A stretch of DNA of 64,000 bases from Geotrypetes seraphini. Taxonomy: Eukaryota > Chordata > Amphibia > Gymnophiona > Dermophiidae. Location: the NCBI RefSeq assembly GCF_902459505.1, contig NC_047084.1, forward strand, positions 311,937,963-312,001,962, read 5' to 3'. The notes below the pieces were generated by a model. That model worked only from the letters and a program-made list of their open reading frames with translations. It had not been told where the DNA came from and made no database searches. This document shows positions 46,301 through 54,463 of this stretch, in pieces. Position 1 is the first letter of the stretch; the number at the start of each line of letters is the position of its first letter. The position numbers were made by a program, and so were the translations under genes.

Positions 46301-49184
46301 CAAGTAACTCCTCCAACCTAAACGTCCATCTCAACATGCAATGGGACCATTCAGCCCTGGCCCTTTAAGAGCTGCTACTTCAGTGTGGTCCTTTAAGAGC
46401 CGCCCTTTCATCGTGGCACTGTTCAGCCCTGCCCTTTTTATCATGGGACTGTTTGTGTAAATGGACTATTGTTCAGCAGTAGGTTTGGGTGTCTAGGGGG
46501 TGGACTCTTCAGTGCCGGGGCGGTACTGTTCAGCTGTGGGTTTGGAGGTGGGATAAGGCATTGTATGCTGAATCGGGGGGCATGGAGAGGATGTGTGGGG
46601 TTCGCGGATCGTGGGACTGTTCAGCGGTAGGTTCGGGGTAGTGCTGCCCGATTCAGAGAAAAATAATTCGATTCGATTCACCCTGTTGAATCGATTTTTC
46701 GATTCAATTTGATTCACAGTAAAAGTCAATATGTTCTTCGAGTGGGAACAACCTGATGTCTAAGCACTTGAGGAAAAGACCACGTAATAATGTTTATAAG
46801 ATAAATCCTATAAATGATTATACTGAAGCAGGGTGTCCTCAGCAAGAGAGGTAAGCAAGGGGAGAGAATTCTCCAGCGCTTTACACAATAAGGCACAGGT
46901 TAGTCACCCTCTGCCTGCAGTGCACACCATGATAGGACATCTCACTTGTGCTCAAATTAATCAATGTGATAAATTAAACAGCGATATACAATTGGTCAAT
47001 GACACGAGTGCAGAATCAAACAGGTTGTTCCCATTCAGAGAACCTATTGACTTTTACTGCTTTTCTGTGTGAGTAGATAATTAAGCAAATTTCTGATAAC
47101 CTACAGAAATGATTCTCAGCTTCCATCCCCAGTCCCCAAGACTCACCAGCCCCCCTGTCGATTTCAGCTTCCATCCCCAGCCCCCAAGACTCACCAGCCC
47201 CCCTGTCGATTTCAGCTTCCATCCCCAGCCCCCAAGACTCACCAGCCCCCGTCGATTTCAGCTTCCATCCCCAGCCCCCAAGACTCACCAGCCCCCGTCG
47301 ATTTCAGCTTCCATCCCTAGCCCCCAAAACTCACCAGCCCCCCTGCCAATTTCAGCTTCCATCCCCAGGCCCCAAGACTCACCAGCCCCCTGCCGATTTC
47401 AGCTTCCATCCCCAGCCCCCCTGCCGATTTCAGCTTCCATCCCCAGCCCCCCTGCCGATTTCAGCTTCCATCCCCAGACCCCAAGACTCACCAGCCCCCC
47501 TGCTGATTTTAGCTTCCATCCCCAGGCCCCAAGACTCACAAGCCCTCATTCCGATTCTCAGTTTCCATCCCCAGATCCCCTGCCGATTTCAGCTTCCAGC
47601 CCCTCTGCCAATTTCGGCTTCCATCCCCAGACCCCAAGACTCACAAGCCTCCATTCCGATTCTCAGTTTCCATCCGCAGCCCCCCTGCCGATTTCAGCTT
47701 CCATCCCCAGCTCCCCTGCAGATTCTGAGCTTCCAACCCCAGCCCCCCTGCCGATTTCAGCTTCCAACCCCAGCCCCTAAGACTCACCAGCCCCCATTCC
47801 GATTCATTTACTTACTGGACTGGATATTAAATTGCGGGGCAGAGAGGAGAAATGCAGGGAAAGCCAGCCAAAAATAGTATTTGCTTCTTCCGAGGTCTGC
47901 TGCACGATGTCTGCTTGCTTGCCAACTGACTCTCCCACTACTTTCGTTTCTTCTGATGTAACTTCCGGTTTCGCAAAACCGGAAGTTACATTAGATGGGT
48001 AGAGTCTGGCTGCCGGCGGCGTGAAAATCGTCTTGCAGCTGAATCGGTGAGTCCGGTTTTTTGGAAAAACGAACCGATTCGAATCAGGGGTGTTGGAGCT
48101 TAATCGTGGGATTTGTGTGGGGGCGCTGGATTGAGGTGGGTTTGCGGGTGTGGGGGGGGGTGGACTCTTCAGTGCCAGGGTGGGACTGTTCAGCTGTGGG
48201 TTTGAAGGTGGGGTAAGGTGTCGTATGCTGAATCGGGGGGGGGGGGCAATGGGGAGGATGTGTGTGTTCACAGATCATAGGACTGTTCAGCGGTAGGTTC
48301 AGGGGGTATGGGGTTGTCCGATGCTTGATTGAGGGATTTGTGTGAGGGCGCTGGATTGAGGTAGGTTTGTAGGGGGTGTGGGGGTGGACTCTGCTGTATT
48401 ACTGATGACATCATCAGTAACGCAGCAGAGTTCATAGGTGGACAAGGCCGAAGCAGCCTGTTAGAGTGCTGCCAACCTGATACTGCTTATGGAGGTAAGT
48501 AGGGCTCACGCTGGGGTTCCGATGGGAGGGAGGGAAGGATGGGGATTCGGCTGCGTGGCAGGTTCGGGTGCTCGTGGCGGGGGAGGGGGTGCTCACTCAA
48601 GGGGCCTGCTGCACAAGGGATGGGAGAGAGGGAAGGGAAGCTGGGTAAGGGTCCTGCTGCATGAGAGATGGGAGGGAGGGTAGGATAGAAGCTGGGCAAG
48701 GGTCCTGCTGCACAAGGGATGGGAGGAAAGATGCTGCACATGTGGAGGAGAGAAACGAAAGAGGAAGAATTGGGGTGAAGGAGAGGAAGGGAGAGATAAT
48801 CATGTACATACCCTGAAAATAAGACCTAGTGCGTTTTTTGGGCCTAAAATTAAAGACAATGTCTTATTTTCGGGGAAACACGGTAGGTATTTAAACAAAT
48901 AATGACCAACAAAATGTTATCACAACTTGTGACACACGTATAAGCTGTGCAAGCCTGAAAACCCAATAGTCTATGGAGCTCCTGAGATGGATTTAGGAAG
49001 CTCTGGTCTAGAAGTAATGGGGGTTATATGGTTGATTTCTATGTTTCTGTTCTGTTTCTCTATAGCATGTGAATCGGCAGTGGCTCTACTGTTTGATGCA
49101 GTCATACATTTGGGATGTAAGCCTTACCTGGAGAGCCAGAGAGCATCATGCATGTGCAGATATGAGGAAAAAATTGACCTTTGA
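28109..49184 (+). CDS. PLA2G12A: Secreted phospholipase A2 group XIIA, complete coding gene in four exons
   Basis: The coding exons 28109-28331, 34560-34636, 37224-37389 and 49066-49184 join in phase to 194 codons, close to the 189 residues of the human protein. A signal peptide (LLCALAIFFICGLPPLGC) leads into TIRNGVHKIDLYLNAALDLL. Exon 2 gives the unusual calcium-loop region NGCGSPVFGVH, and exon 3 gives CCNQHDRCY with the catalytic His at residue 115 and its Asp neighbour. Exon 4 ends CMCRYEEKIDL. Group XII enzymes hydrolyse the sn-2 ester of phospholipids weakly and are calcium-dependent. I start at 28109 because it gives the signal peptide with a purine at -3; an in-frame ATG at 28040 would extend the N-terminus by 23 residues. 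No break is seen. Confidence 0.96.
28394..28535 (+). repeat. Direct repeat, copy 1, in PLA2G12A intron 1
   Basis: About 135 bp shared with 32988-33125: GAACTTTRAYCTATTT, GATCCTGAAT, CTGCCTAAATCTTCTCTGAC and TGATACCTTAC in the same order and orientation. The second copy leads into hammerhead ribozyme 2, so both may be ends of one Penelope-like family. Confidence 0.8.
29340..30200. repeat. Purine-rich degenerate minisatellite
   Basis: Almost all plus-strand bases are G or A, with irregular returns of GAGATGTTGGACC about every 45-60 bases. No gene is supported; open frames here are products of composition. Confidence 0.75.
30364..30487. repeat. Tandem duplication of about 62 bp
   Basis: TTTGTTTTGGGAAATATGCA and CACAGATGTCTTTATTATTG occur twice in direct succession, each unit ending ATACAAAAAAA. 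The copies are nearly identical, so the duplication is recent. Confidence 0.9.
31431..32744. mobile_element. hAT-like non-autonomous transposon
   Basis: Terminal inverted repeats CAGGGGTGCCCAATGCG and GGGCACCCCTG, flanked by an 8-bp target duplication with one mismatch (GTCTAAAG and GTCTACAG). Eight-base duplications and CAGGGG ends fit hAT elements. No transposase was found inside. A foldback MITE is nested at 32398-32526. Confidence 0.88.
32398..32526. mobile_element. Foldback MITE nested in the hAT-like element
   Basis: Inverted arms share CCCTTTTACTAAACC, TTTTTAGCGCAGGGAG and the complements on the right. It sits at the third level of nesting: MITE in hAT in CR1 in PLA2G12A intron 1. Confidence 0.75.
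32988..33480 (+). mobile_element. Probable Penelope-like terminal segment with ribozyme
   Basis: The segment starts with the repeat shared with 28394 and contains hammerhead ribozyme 2, then a T-rich tail. No reverse transcriptase is present. The link to Penelope-like elements is inferred from the ribozyme type and the shared word CCGAAACACGG. Confidence 0.5.
33184..33233 (+). ncRNA. Hammerhead ribozyme 2
   Basis: Complete type: stem I GGACT/GGTCC, core CTGAGGA (position 7 is variable in the known core), stem II GGC/GCC around ATTACCC, core GAAA, stem III ACACG/CGTGT with a three-base loop, then C as the predicted cleavage base. All three stems pair. Confidence 0.8.
33901..34060. mobile_element. 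Harbinger-like MITE
   Basis: A 160-bp foldback with ends GGGGTCCTTTTATTAAGG and complement, flanked by TAA (33898-33900, 34061-34063). The inner arms pair around TTAGCACGCGCTAA. PLA2G12A intron 1. Confidence 0.85.
34210..34295 (+). mobile_element. LINE 3' tail
   Basis: TTGTAACCCGTTCTAAGCTC and GGACGGGATATAAATCC, ending in AAATAAATAAG, is a typical short LINE tail in this genome; similar ends occur near 44870 and 53215. Confidence 0.55.
34560..34636 (+). CDS. PLA2G12A: PLA2G12A exon 2
   Basis: A 77-nt exon after CCCCTTTTACAG, encoding FKPFPRYGYKHSPPNGCGSP and VFGVH. The CGSP stretch is the group XII version of the calcium-binding loop. Donor GTTCAT|GTAAAT, phase 0. Confidence 0.95.
34717..34864. 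mobile_element. Foldback MITE
   Basis: Arms with TATGGGTTATTTTACCATC and GAGGTAAAATAACCCATC face each other about 148 bp apart, with a second inner pair around TGTGCTAAAATA. PLA2G12A intron 2. Confidence 0.6.
35136..35471. mobile_element. Pogo/Tigger-like MITE
   Basis: Ends CAGTGATGCCTTGGAATCC and GGATTCCAAGGTATCACTG with TA on each side. The subterminal repeats (ATTCCAAG, GTTCGAGT) are also inverted. No coding content. PLA2G12A intron 2. Confidence 0.85.
35845..35930 (+). mobile_element. CR1-like LINE 3' end
   Basis: GCCACTGTTGGAAACAGGAT, TGGGCTACATGGACC and CAGTATGGCTATTCTTGTG form the standard CR1-type 3' end, followed by a T run. It is preceded by a pyrimidine-rich stretch (35640-35820). 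Confidence 0.7.
35936..36570 (-). mobile_element. L1-like LINE fragment C (reverse transcriptase start)
   Basis: Minus-strand pieces include NNQGEVVKSDSEIL, KDKSPGPDGIT and then MDAKIYAKVLANRLQKVLPT and LIHSDKNGFMTGRL. These are the first blocks of an L1 reverse transcriptase (SPGPDG, ANRL..VLP..I). Frames are broken. PLA2G12A intron 2. Confidence 0.75.
37224..37389 (+). CDS. PLA2G12A: PLA2G12A exon 3: catalytic His-Asp
   Basis: After CTGGTCCTCTCCAG, this exon encodes FDIGIPSMTKCCNQHDRCYE, with the phospholipase A2 active-site signature CCxxHDxCY, and continues CGNKKNECDEEFQSCLSKIC. Donor GTACAAG|GTAAGG, phase 1. Confidence 0.97.
37490..39530. repeat. Two related GC-rich palindromic repeats
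   Basis: The segments near 37600-37770 and 39240-39400 each hold a palindromic core around CTTCTGACATTACTTCCTGG-like words, with GGAAGTGATGTCAGA on the other arm, and CAGCAGGTGGAAGATGCTGC. They look like two copies of one non-autonomous element. Boundaries and class are not clear. A further foldback around TTCTCTAAACAGTGCC is present near 38730-39090. Confidence 0.4.
37921..38106. mobile_element. Harbinger-like MITE
   Basis: Ends GGGTTCCTTTTACTAAGG and CTTAGTAAAAGGAGCCC with TAT on both sides. Inner arms share GCGCACGC and CTAACGC. PLA2G12A intron 3. Confidence 0.75.
39804..39853 (-). ncRNA. Hammerhead ribozyme 3 (left, inverted)
   Basis: On the minus strand: CTGAGGA core, stem II GAC/GTC around ATCATC, GAAA core, stem III ACACAG/CTGTGT. 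Stem I (GGGACCC against TTGGTAC) pairs poorly, so activity is doubtful. Confidence 0.65.
39925..41153. mobile_element. Possible solo LTR (fossil)
   Basis: A 1.2-kb block begins TGTCACCAACCC and ends GGGTTTGTCACA, with GTTT on both sides as a possible short target duplication. It has no LINE or transposase motifs. This fits a lone long terminal repeat, but no internal region of such an element is present, so the class is unproven. Confidence 0.4.
41156..42030 (-). mobile_element. L2-like LINE 3' part
   Basis: The minus strand encodes LVHTLVISHLDYCNSLYNGI and ELRHLQLIQNTAIKT (42022-41807), then FSVVAPTIWNALPSQLRHKK and DKFKTNLKTFLFQDAF (41736-41458). These are the thumb and C-terminal blocks of L2-clade ORF2. 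The 3' end with ATATACCGACTATC lies near 41175. It sits in the composite insertion. Confidence 0.82.
42076..42125 (+). ncRNA. Hammerhead ribozyme 4 (right)
   Basis: Stem I GGAACCC against GGGTCC with one bulged A, CTGAGGA core, stem II GAC/GTC around ATCATC, GAAA core, stem III ACACG/CGTGT, then T as the predicted cleavage base. All stems can form. Confidence 0.78.
42300..43412. other. PLA2G12A intron 3 stretch, nothing recognised
   Basis: No coding, repeat or terminal motif that I can support. It may be mostly old unique intron sequence. Confidence 0.4.
43824..45677 (-). pseudogene. hAT transposase remnant, ZBED/SCAND3-like
   Basis: Minus-strand pieces in order: KIFCSITKKAQIASYKIARL and LFCSHKAVEQVRHIPLSSNT; WALQIDESTDIGGKAQLLA with the DESTD catalytic aspartate region; VCTDGSPSMQG with the second acidic block; then, after an insertion, VLISKALPEQ, LLYHTEVRWLLKGKVLACV and a long C-terminal stretch. 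The sequence is closest in style to hAT transposases that gave rise to vertebrate ZBED5 and SCAND3-type genes. There are frame breaks and a 490-bp LINE insertion, so it is not a working gene. CXXC or BED zinc finger was not seen. Confidence 0.8.
44532..45022 (+). mobile_element. L2-like tail followed by CR1 tail, inserted in the hAT transposase
   Basis: The first part has L2-like protein words (LLFKI, TLLAAEPELPPF-type) and ends CGTGCCGAGCTCTACTTCC and TATATAAACTTAAAG. The second part (44938-45014) is a CR1 end, GACCACCGGACTAGATAGAC and TTCTTATGTTCTTATG. TCATGC flanks both sides and may be the target duplication. Confidence 0.65.
45695..45775. repeat. Short tandem repeat, about 42-bp unit
   Basis: TTAGGTGCCTCGGCCAATT occurs twice with AGAGCCC and GGAGCC around it. 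A related sequence is near 52500-52560 (CCTTAGGGGCCTAGACCAAT). Confidence 0.6.
46640..48086. mobile_element. Non-autonomous element with GATTC-rich ends carrying a minisatellite
   Basis: The left edge has CCCGATTCAGAG and repeated TTCGATTCGATTCA; the right edge has ACCGATTCGAATCAGG, roughly its complement. The flanking 224-bp tandem repeat reads on across it, which shows an insertion. The class is not determined. Confidence 0.5.
47109..47800. repeat. 48-bp minisatellite with long open frame
   Basis: A 48-bp unit (GATTTCAGCTTCCATCCCCA, then GCCCCCAAGACTCACCAGCC) is repeated about a dozen times with shortened variants. Since 48 is a multiple of three, the plus strand stays open for 223 codons as FSFHPQPPRLTSPPVD repeats. 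No start context or known domain supports a gene. Confidence 0.88.
48600..48893. mobile_element. Pogo-like non-autonomous element, copy 1
   Basis: Ends with CTTATTTTCGGGGAAACACG and holds CCTGAAAATAAGACCTAG. The GCTGCACATGTGGAGGAGAG stretch next to it is found inverted near 53985. The word is a common vertebrate pogo/mariner terminus. Confidence 0.65.
49066..49184 (+). CDS. PLA2G12A: PLA2G12A exon 4, terminal
   Basis: After GTTTCTCTATAG, this exon encodes ACESAVALLFDAVIHLGCKP, then YLESQRASCMCRYEEKIDL and TGA at 49182-49184. It lies 11.7 kb after exon 3, an intron packed with nested repeats. AATAAA occurs at 49213, but that is too near the stop to be the likely main signal. Confidence 0.95.
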
Positions 49185-49859
49185 AAGCGGAGACAACAGC
49201 AAACTGATAACAAATAAACAATTTCAGCCGTGTGTGAGCCACTAGGACCAGGGCACAAGAGCTGCAACATCCAGAGGGCTCCAGCCTTGGTCACATCTCC
49301 ATCACTCACAATGTGACAGTGAGAAAATCGTTTAACCTTCACTCAGTTCAAATTGGGTCTGAGGGTCTGTGGCTCAAACTGTCACAGACTCTGCTTTAAA
49401 ATTAATGGTGGGGGGGGGGTGTTGTTTGTTTTTGAGGAGCCTTTTTACTTTGTAGAAAAAATAATTAGTTGTTACCAGGTGTTTTTAATTTATGTGCTTG
49501 AATCATAAACAAACCTAGAAATTAAGAATATTTGTATTTTGTTGGCACTATGTACAGTTTTGATGTATCTATGGACACTTGGAAATTATTTCATTTGAAA
49601 GAAAAAGTGTGTAGCTTTTATAATATATTGTTACTCCTATTAAGCTGTGAATAATATGTGAAGTCTCAGGCTGCTCTTAATGGTGCCTCAGAATACTGTA
49701 GATTTTTGTCAGTATTTATTTTTGACCCAGCAGCCAAGCAGTAGCTTCAGCCATGAAGCAGAAGAAAGAGACATGTGTTGAATAAGGGGGAGGGGGGGAG
49801 GGGAAAGCTTTAGTATGGTTAAATTGTTCATAGAAAAATTCTAGGACAAGGAGTACTGA

Positions 49860-50290
49860 CATGCAGTTAGGAATGAAATACTTCTTATAAGCCTGGAATA
49901 ACTTATTGCCAGAGAGGGTGGAAACTGCAACTGACAGAATTTAAGCATGTTCTGTGCATAAATTGAGGGCACTAGCAAGAGCCAGGTGAGAGGCTGGACA
50001 AAGATCTGGAAGATGGTGGAGTGCTAGGCTAAATACAAGAACTTTGCATATTCGTCAAGCCAGAATCCCACTATGGTAGAGGTGGGTGTATAGAATAGCC
50101 ATCAAGTGAAGGTGGAAAGGAGAGATAACAGTCATGGAATTCCAGAAAATGTGAGAGAAGCACAGAATATACTGGGTTGCATAGATATGAGCATATATCC
50201 CAGAGATAACTGGGCAGACTGGAGGGGGCCAAACTGCTGTATTCTTTAGTTCTAATACTATAGAATATGATAGAGGAGGAAGAAAAACTG
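49860..50290 (+). mobile_element. CR1/L3-like LINE 3' end
   Basis: AGCCTGGAATAACTTATTGC, CCAGAGAGGGTGGAAACTG and AACTGGGCAGACTGGAGGG encode the degenerate C-terminus and 3' end of a CR1-group LINE. It probably lies beyond the PLA2G12A 3'UTR. Confidence 0.65.
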
Positions 50291-50299
50291 AATTGGATG

Positions 50300-52090
50300 G
50301 GAAGCAATATCTTTGTACAGTTAATAGCTGGACTAGAACCTTAACTAGAGCAGTAGCCTACAGGCCTATGCCCACAGCATCAAAATTCTGTGGGAAGCAA
50401 AGCGGCAAGGATTGCAAAACTATTTAGGTGATGATATAAGGACAGACTTTGTCCCCTTCCCCACGGTTAGCTGTGGGAAACCAACCCCGTGTCATTCTTT
50501 AAGGAGAGAGGGAAGAATCAGAGTATGAATGGGCACAGCCACTAACCCTCAAACCTTGCACTGAAGAATACTGGTGTAGAAGGACTAAGGTTAAGATATA
50601 CATTAAAGAACGACATAGGATGGTTACCCGTGTCATTCTCTAGGCCACAGCTCCCTTTTGCCTGCCCCAATCGTTCAATTTAGTTTATTAAACAATTGGC
50701 TATGCTCTCTTCAGGAACAGCAAACTGTTGTATAAACTTTGGCCTTTTTATTGTACTGCAAATAAGCCATGCACATGCCCCATTACGATTACTCATCCCA
50801 TTGAGAAAAGCAGAGTTTTGCAACACCAGTAGTCCGTGGGTGGAAGGTCGAGAAGGTTTATGGGGAGGGGGAGGGGGTGTCAGCCCATTCTGCCACCTCT
50901 GCAGTTTTTCCTTCATAAGGGCTGCTGCCCGGGTTAATATCTATCCTTAAGAAAGAGAGTTGGAGGCAGCACCAACAGTGACTAGATGTACAAAAATCCT
51001 AAATCTGTCACTAGCATGGCCTTTATCTATTTCTTTGATATACTGTATCAAAAATTTATCTAGGAGGTTTACAATCATTAAAAAAGCACAACCCATTTAA
51101 ACAAAAAATAATAGAAAATAATATCCACATATGACAATTAAAATTTGTGAGGGGGATACAAGACCATAAAAAACTACCATGAGGAAGGAAAGAACAAGAG
51201 GTGCTTTGTTACTGTTCTTAGACCCATTGCTAAGTGGTTCTTTTAATTCATGTCTGTTTCATTTTTTCTCATATGCAGGAACCAATTTAGCTGCAACCTA
51301 TGTGGGGCAATTTTCCAAGGGGCTTCTGTTGATAAGTGTTTACCTGTGAAAAACCTCCCTAGAGAAATTGCCCCATACCATTTGTGATGAAATGTTTAGC
51401 TCCTGCTAGGCCTGTGCATGTTTTTCCCTGCAGGGACACGAGGTGGTGCTGGGAGCAGGCCAGTGGAAGATAAACACGGAGATTTCATTTTGAACTTTCT
51501 GCACCTGTTTCCTCCTGCTTTGTCTCCACATATTTGTATATTTAAAAAGTGTATGAGGAAAGGTCTGCCCACATCTCAAGACAGCCATCATGTTTTAAAG
51601 AGGAAACTTCATAAGTAATTTTCCTTTGAAAATCTGCTTGCAGACCCATTGGTACTAAGTATCTGTAGGACTGCAAGCCAAGTGGCCTTGCTGTATGTGA
51701 AATACTACTGTTTTCATGTATTTCATCTTGGGTGTGTCTCCTGTGTATCATTCAGGACATGGAAAATCATCTGACTGCTACAAATAAAAAGATTTGGAGG
51801 GGAGGAGTGGCTTAGTGCTTAGAGCTGCTGCCTAGTGCTTAGAGCTGAGCTCAATCTCAGCCTGCTCCCTGTGATTCTGGTCCTAACCCTCCATTGCCCC
51901 AGGTACCACAGTTAGGATCAGATTCTCTAAGTTCTACAACATAGTAAAAAAATACTGTGGTGGGAGCGATCTTTGTTTTATGGGCAATTCTCAGCACATT
52001 ATATATATGCATGCTATGTGTGCAGAAAATTGCCAGTAAAAGGGGGGGGGGGGAGGAACCATGCCTGACATTTGCTCAGAAGAGCAATTG
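50300..52090. other. Flanking sequence, nothing recognised
   Basis: No supported gene or element. AATAAA occurs at 51783. Open frames here have no recognisable domain. Confidence 0.35.
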
Positions 52091-52302
52091 CTAGTACAGC
52101 TCTTCCTGCCTAAACTGGCAAGTAGGGATAACAGGGGCTGCTTTTTTTTTTTTTTTTTTTAAATAGCCACAGCTGTTCTGCATGTACAACATACAGACAA
52201 GAGCTGCGTCTATAAGAAAAAACCCCTTCCCCCAAAGCTGGCCTCCTTTGACACTGGGGTATTTTTTGTGATCGGCAGAAGGAATGTCAATTCCCTGCTG
52301 CC

Positions 52303-52672
52303 AAAGGGTCAGGGAACTCCCGAATCCCCCACCACACAAGCCTGGTGGTCTAGTAGGCTGTCCCGCCTCCTCCCCCTCCCCCCTGAAGACCGGCAAGAGG
52401 GATGCTTCCTCCTGCCAGCAGGCCCATCTCTTCAAAATGGTGGGCCTTCCCCTTCCTGATGGATCCTGGGATGCACGTGGGAGGGGCCAAAGACTAATTG
52501 GCTCAGGCTCCTAAGACCCTGCCTATGGGAGGGGCCTTAGGGGCCTAGACCAATCAGTATGCATCCCTCCTGCCAGTTTCAAAAAAAAAAAAAAAAAGGT
52601 AGGAAGGGGGAACAGCCCACTAGACCACCAGGCTTGTGTGGTGGGGGCTCGGGGGTCCCTGACCCTGAAGTA
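52303..52672. repeat. Inverted GC-rich repeat
   Basis: GGTCAGGGAACTCCCGAATC and CCCACCACACAAGCCTGG near 52305 recur as complement at 52610-52672. The arms are about 70 bp, and between them lies a (A)n tract. Class unknown. Confidence 0.6.
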
Positions 52673-53214
52673 GGAGGAAGTGGGCATCCCTCCTGCTCTG
52701 CCGATCTTATCATGAAGTTGGGGAGGCAAAGGCGGGAGGGGGTAGCAATGGTGGGAGGGGGGCAGTAGACCACCAGCCTTGTTTTTGGGCACTGCAGCAA
52801 GGGAATTGGGACCATTTCTGGTGGCAGGTCTGAACTTTATTTTTCTGTCAGTGCCTAAGCCATCCCAGACCCAGCCATCTCAGACCCTGCCACTAAATAT
52901 CAGGCCCAATTCCACGTAAATGGAGGGGCGCTCCCTTTAATAATCTTGACCTCATTATACTACATTATGAAACATTAATACTAATGACTTTGTTATACTA
53001 CATTTACATGGTACAATCGGAGGCTGCCAGAAAGCATGGAAAAGACCATGGTGAGCCATTTAGATAATAGGGTGGTAAAATAGTGCATTTATTGATGGTT
53101 TAGTGCCATCGTTAAATGCACGGTAAGTTTTGAGAATCTTTCTCTTAGATTGTTAGCCTGACAGGAGAGATAAGAAAAATACAGAGTATTTGATTACTGT
53201 TCCATGTATTGTAA

Positions 53215-53275
53215 ACTGCTCTGGGTGAATGTCTTCATGAAAAGGCGGTTAACAAATCTCAATAAATAAATTAAA
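53215..53275 (+). mobile_element. LINE 3' tail
   Basis: TTGTAAACTGCTCTGGGTGA and AAAAGGCGGTTAACAAATC, ending in AATAAATAAATT, a standard L2-type tail. Confidence 0.55.
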
Positions 53276-53363
53276 CATTCTGGATAAAGATGCTGCTTTC
53301 TTGGGTAAAGTTTCTAATTCAATTTTTATAGCCTAACGTCTGTTAAATGTTTGATTTATAATT

Positions 53364-53558
53364 TTGTTTTTTTTAGGAGGGGGTGATAATGTTTACAGTG
53401 AGGGCTTTTGTAGGACATTTCTCCTTAGTGTACCACTTATAGAGCAAGACTGCTTATTGGTGAACAAAAGATGCAATTCTTTATGCAGAGCGACAGATTT
53501 ACCAGATTTAAGTGTTAGAAAAAATCAGGGCTGTAAAGGAAGTTCCTTTGACTTTTGA
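53364..53558 (+). other. Unassigned open frame after a splice-acceptor-like site
   Basis: A TTTTGTTTTTTTTAG tract precedes an open frame with LIEQDCLLVNKRCNSLCRAT and SVRKNQGCKGSSFDF. I recognise no family. CASP6, the neighbour expected downstream, does not match it. Confidence 0.15.
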
Positions 53559-53857
53559 AACGGGAGAAAGACATTTAAAAAAAATCACAGTATGAGAAAA
53601 GTCTTGTGGAAAGTTCTGATTTTGTTCTATTTTTTTGTAGAAATTGAAATGGCTAGTTCCCCTGGTATTTTATAAAAGGCTCTGTTTCAGGAAAAATATG
53701 GTCACAGCACCATTGGAGAATTTACACGTTTAAACATCAACATCTACACATGGAGCTGCTGCAATGTACATGTGTATTTGCTACTGCTTACACATGCACA
53801 TACCTGATTTTACTTTTCTGTATGTACAGGAGGAGCCAATTAAGCAGCTGCCTGAAA

Positions 53858-54060
53858 TACCGTGTTTCCCCGAAAATAAGATAGTCTTATATTAATTTTA
53901 GGCCCCAAAAAGGCACTAGGTCTTATTTCGGGGTATGTACATGATCATCTCTCCCTTCCTCCCAATTCTTCCCTTTCCTTTCTCTCCCCCACATGTGCAG
54001 CATCTTTCCTCTCCTCCCTCCCATTCCTTGCGCAATAGGACCCTTGTCCATCTCTCCTGC
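53858..54060. mobile_element. Pogo-like non-autonomous element, copy 2
   Basis: Begins TACCGTGTTTCCCCGAAAATAA and continues with the complement of the 48600-48893 sequence (CCACATGTGCAGCATC and others). It is an inverted copy of the same family, 5 kb away. Confidence 0.65.
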
Positions 54061-54139
54061 CGTGATAATTGCTGTAGGGGGTAAGCAGGTTGCTGGGGCC
54101 GCTGAGCTGATCACAGCAGCCACAATCAGCTCAGCGGCC

Positions 54140-54450
54140 CCTTTTTCGGCACTTAGACCTGTTTTGACTTTGTCTAAGTCAAAACGTATAAGTGCCAACT
54201 AGGCGACCTGCCTAAGGTTTTGGTTATACCTGCTGCACGCCTAGGTGTAGGTCGGCCCACCTCCCGCCCTCCCTTTCCCCTCCTCTAAACACGCCTCTTT
54301 TCTCTCTGTGCGTTTAGTGGCCATAGGGGAAAGGCCTAAGCTGGTTTTAGATACGTCTAAAACCAGCTTTGATTATAGGTACTTGGACGATCAGGCTTTT
54401 ATGATCGTCCAAGTAGCCATTTAGGCCACTTTTTAGATGTTTTTTTTTTA
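54140..54450. repeat. Foldback repeat, unclassified
   Basis: Inner complementary pairs such as TTTTGACTTTGTC/AAGTCAAAACG and TACTTGGACGATCA/TGATCGTCCAAGTA. Related words occur at 19215-19260 (CACTTGGATGATCATC). Confidence 0.45.
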
Positions 54451-54463
54451 ATTAGGAACCCCT

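Larger units (their letters stand above)
46501..48400. repeat. Tandem repeat of about 224 bp split by an insertion
   Basis: TGGACTCTTCAGTGCC, ACTGTTCAGCTGTGGGTTTG, GTATGCTGAATCGGGG and ACTGTTCAGCGGTAGGTTC recur at 46501 and 48161, with the next unit boundary at 48385. The first unit is opened near 46640 by an inserted element that ends near 48086. Confidence 0.75.

Noticed and set aside
47016-47780. Open frames on both strands in the 48-bp minisatellite, proline-rich or glycine-rich
   Set aside because: Open only because the unit is a multiple of three; no start context, domain or splice support.
47109-47800. Regular repeats considered as a CRISPR array
   Set aside because: No unique spacers between units, and the genome is vertebrate.
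53364-53558. Possible first exon of CASP6, the expected next gene
   Set aside because: No similarity to caspase sequence in any frame that I can see.
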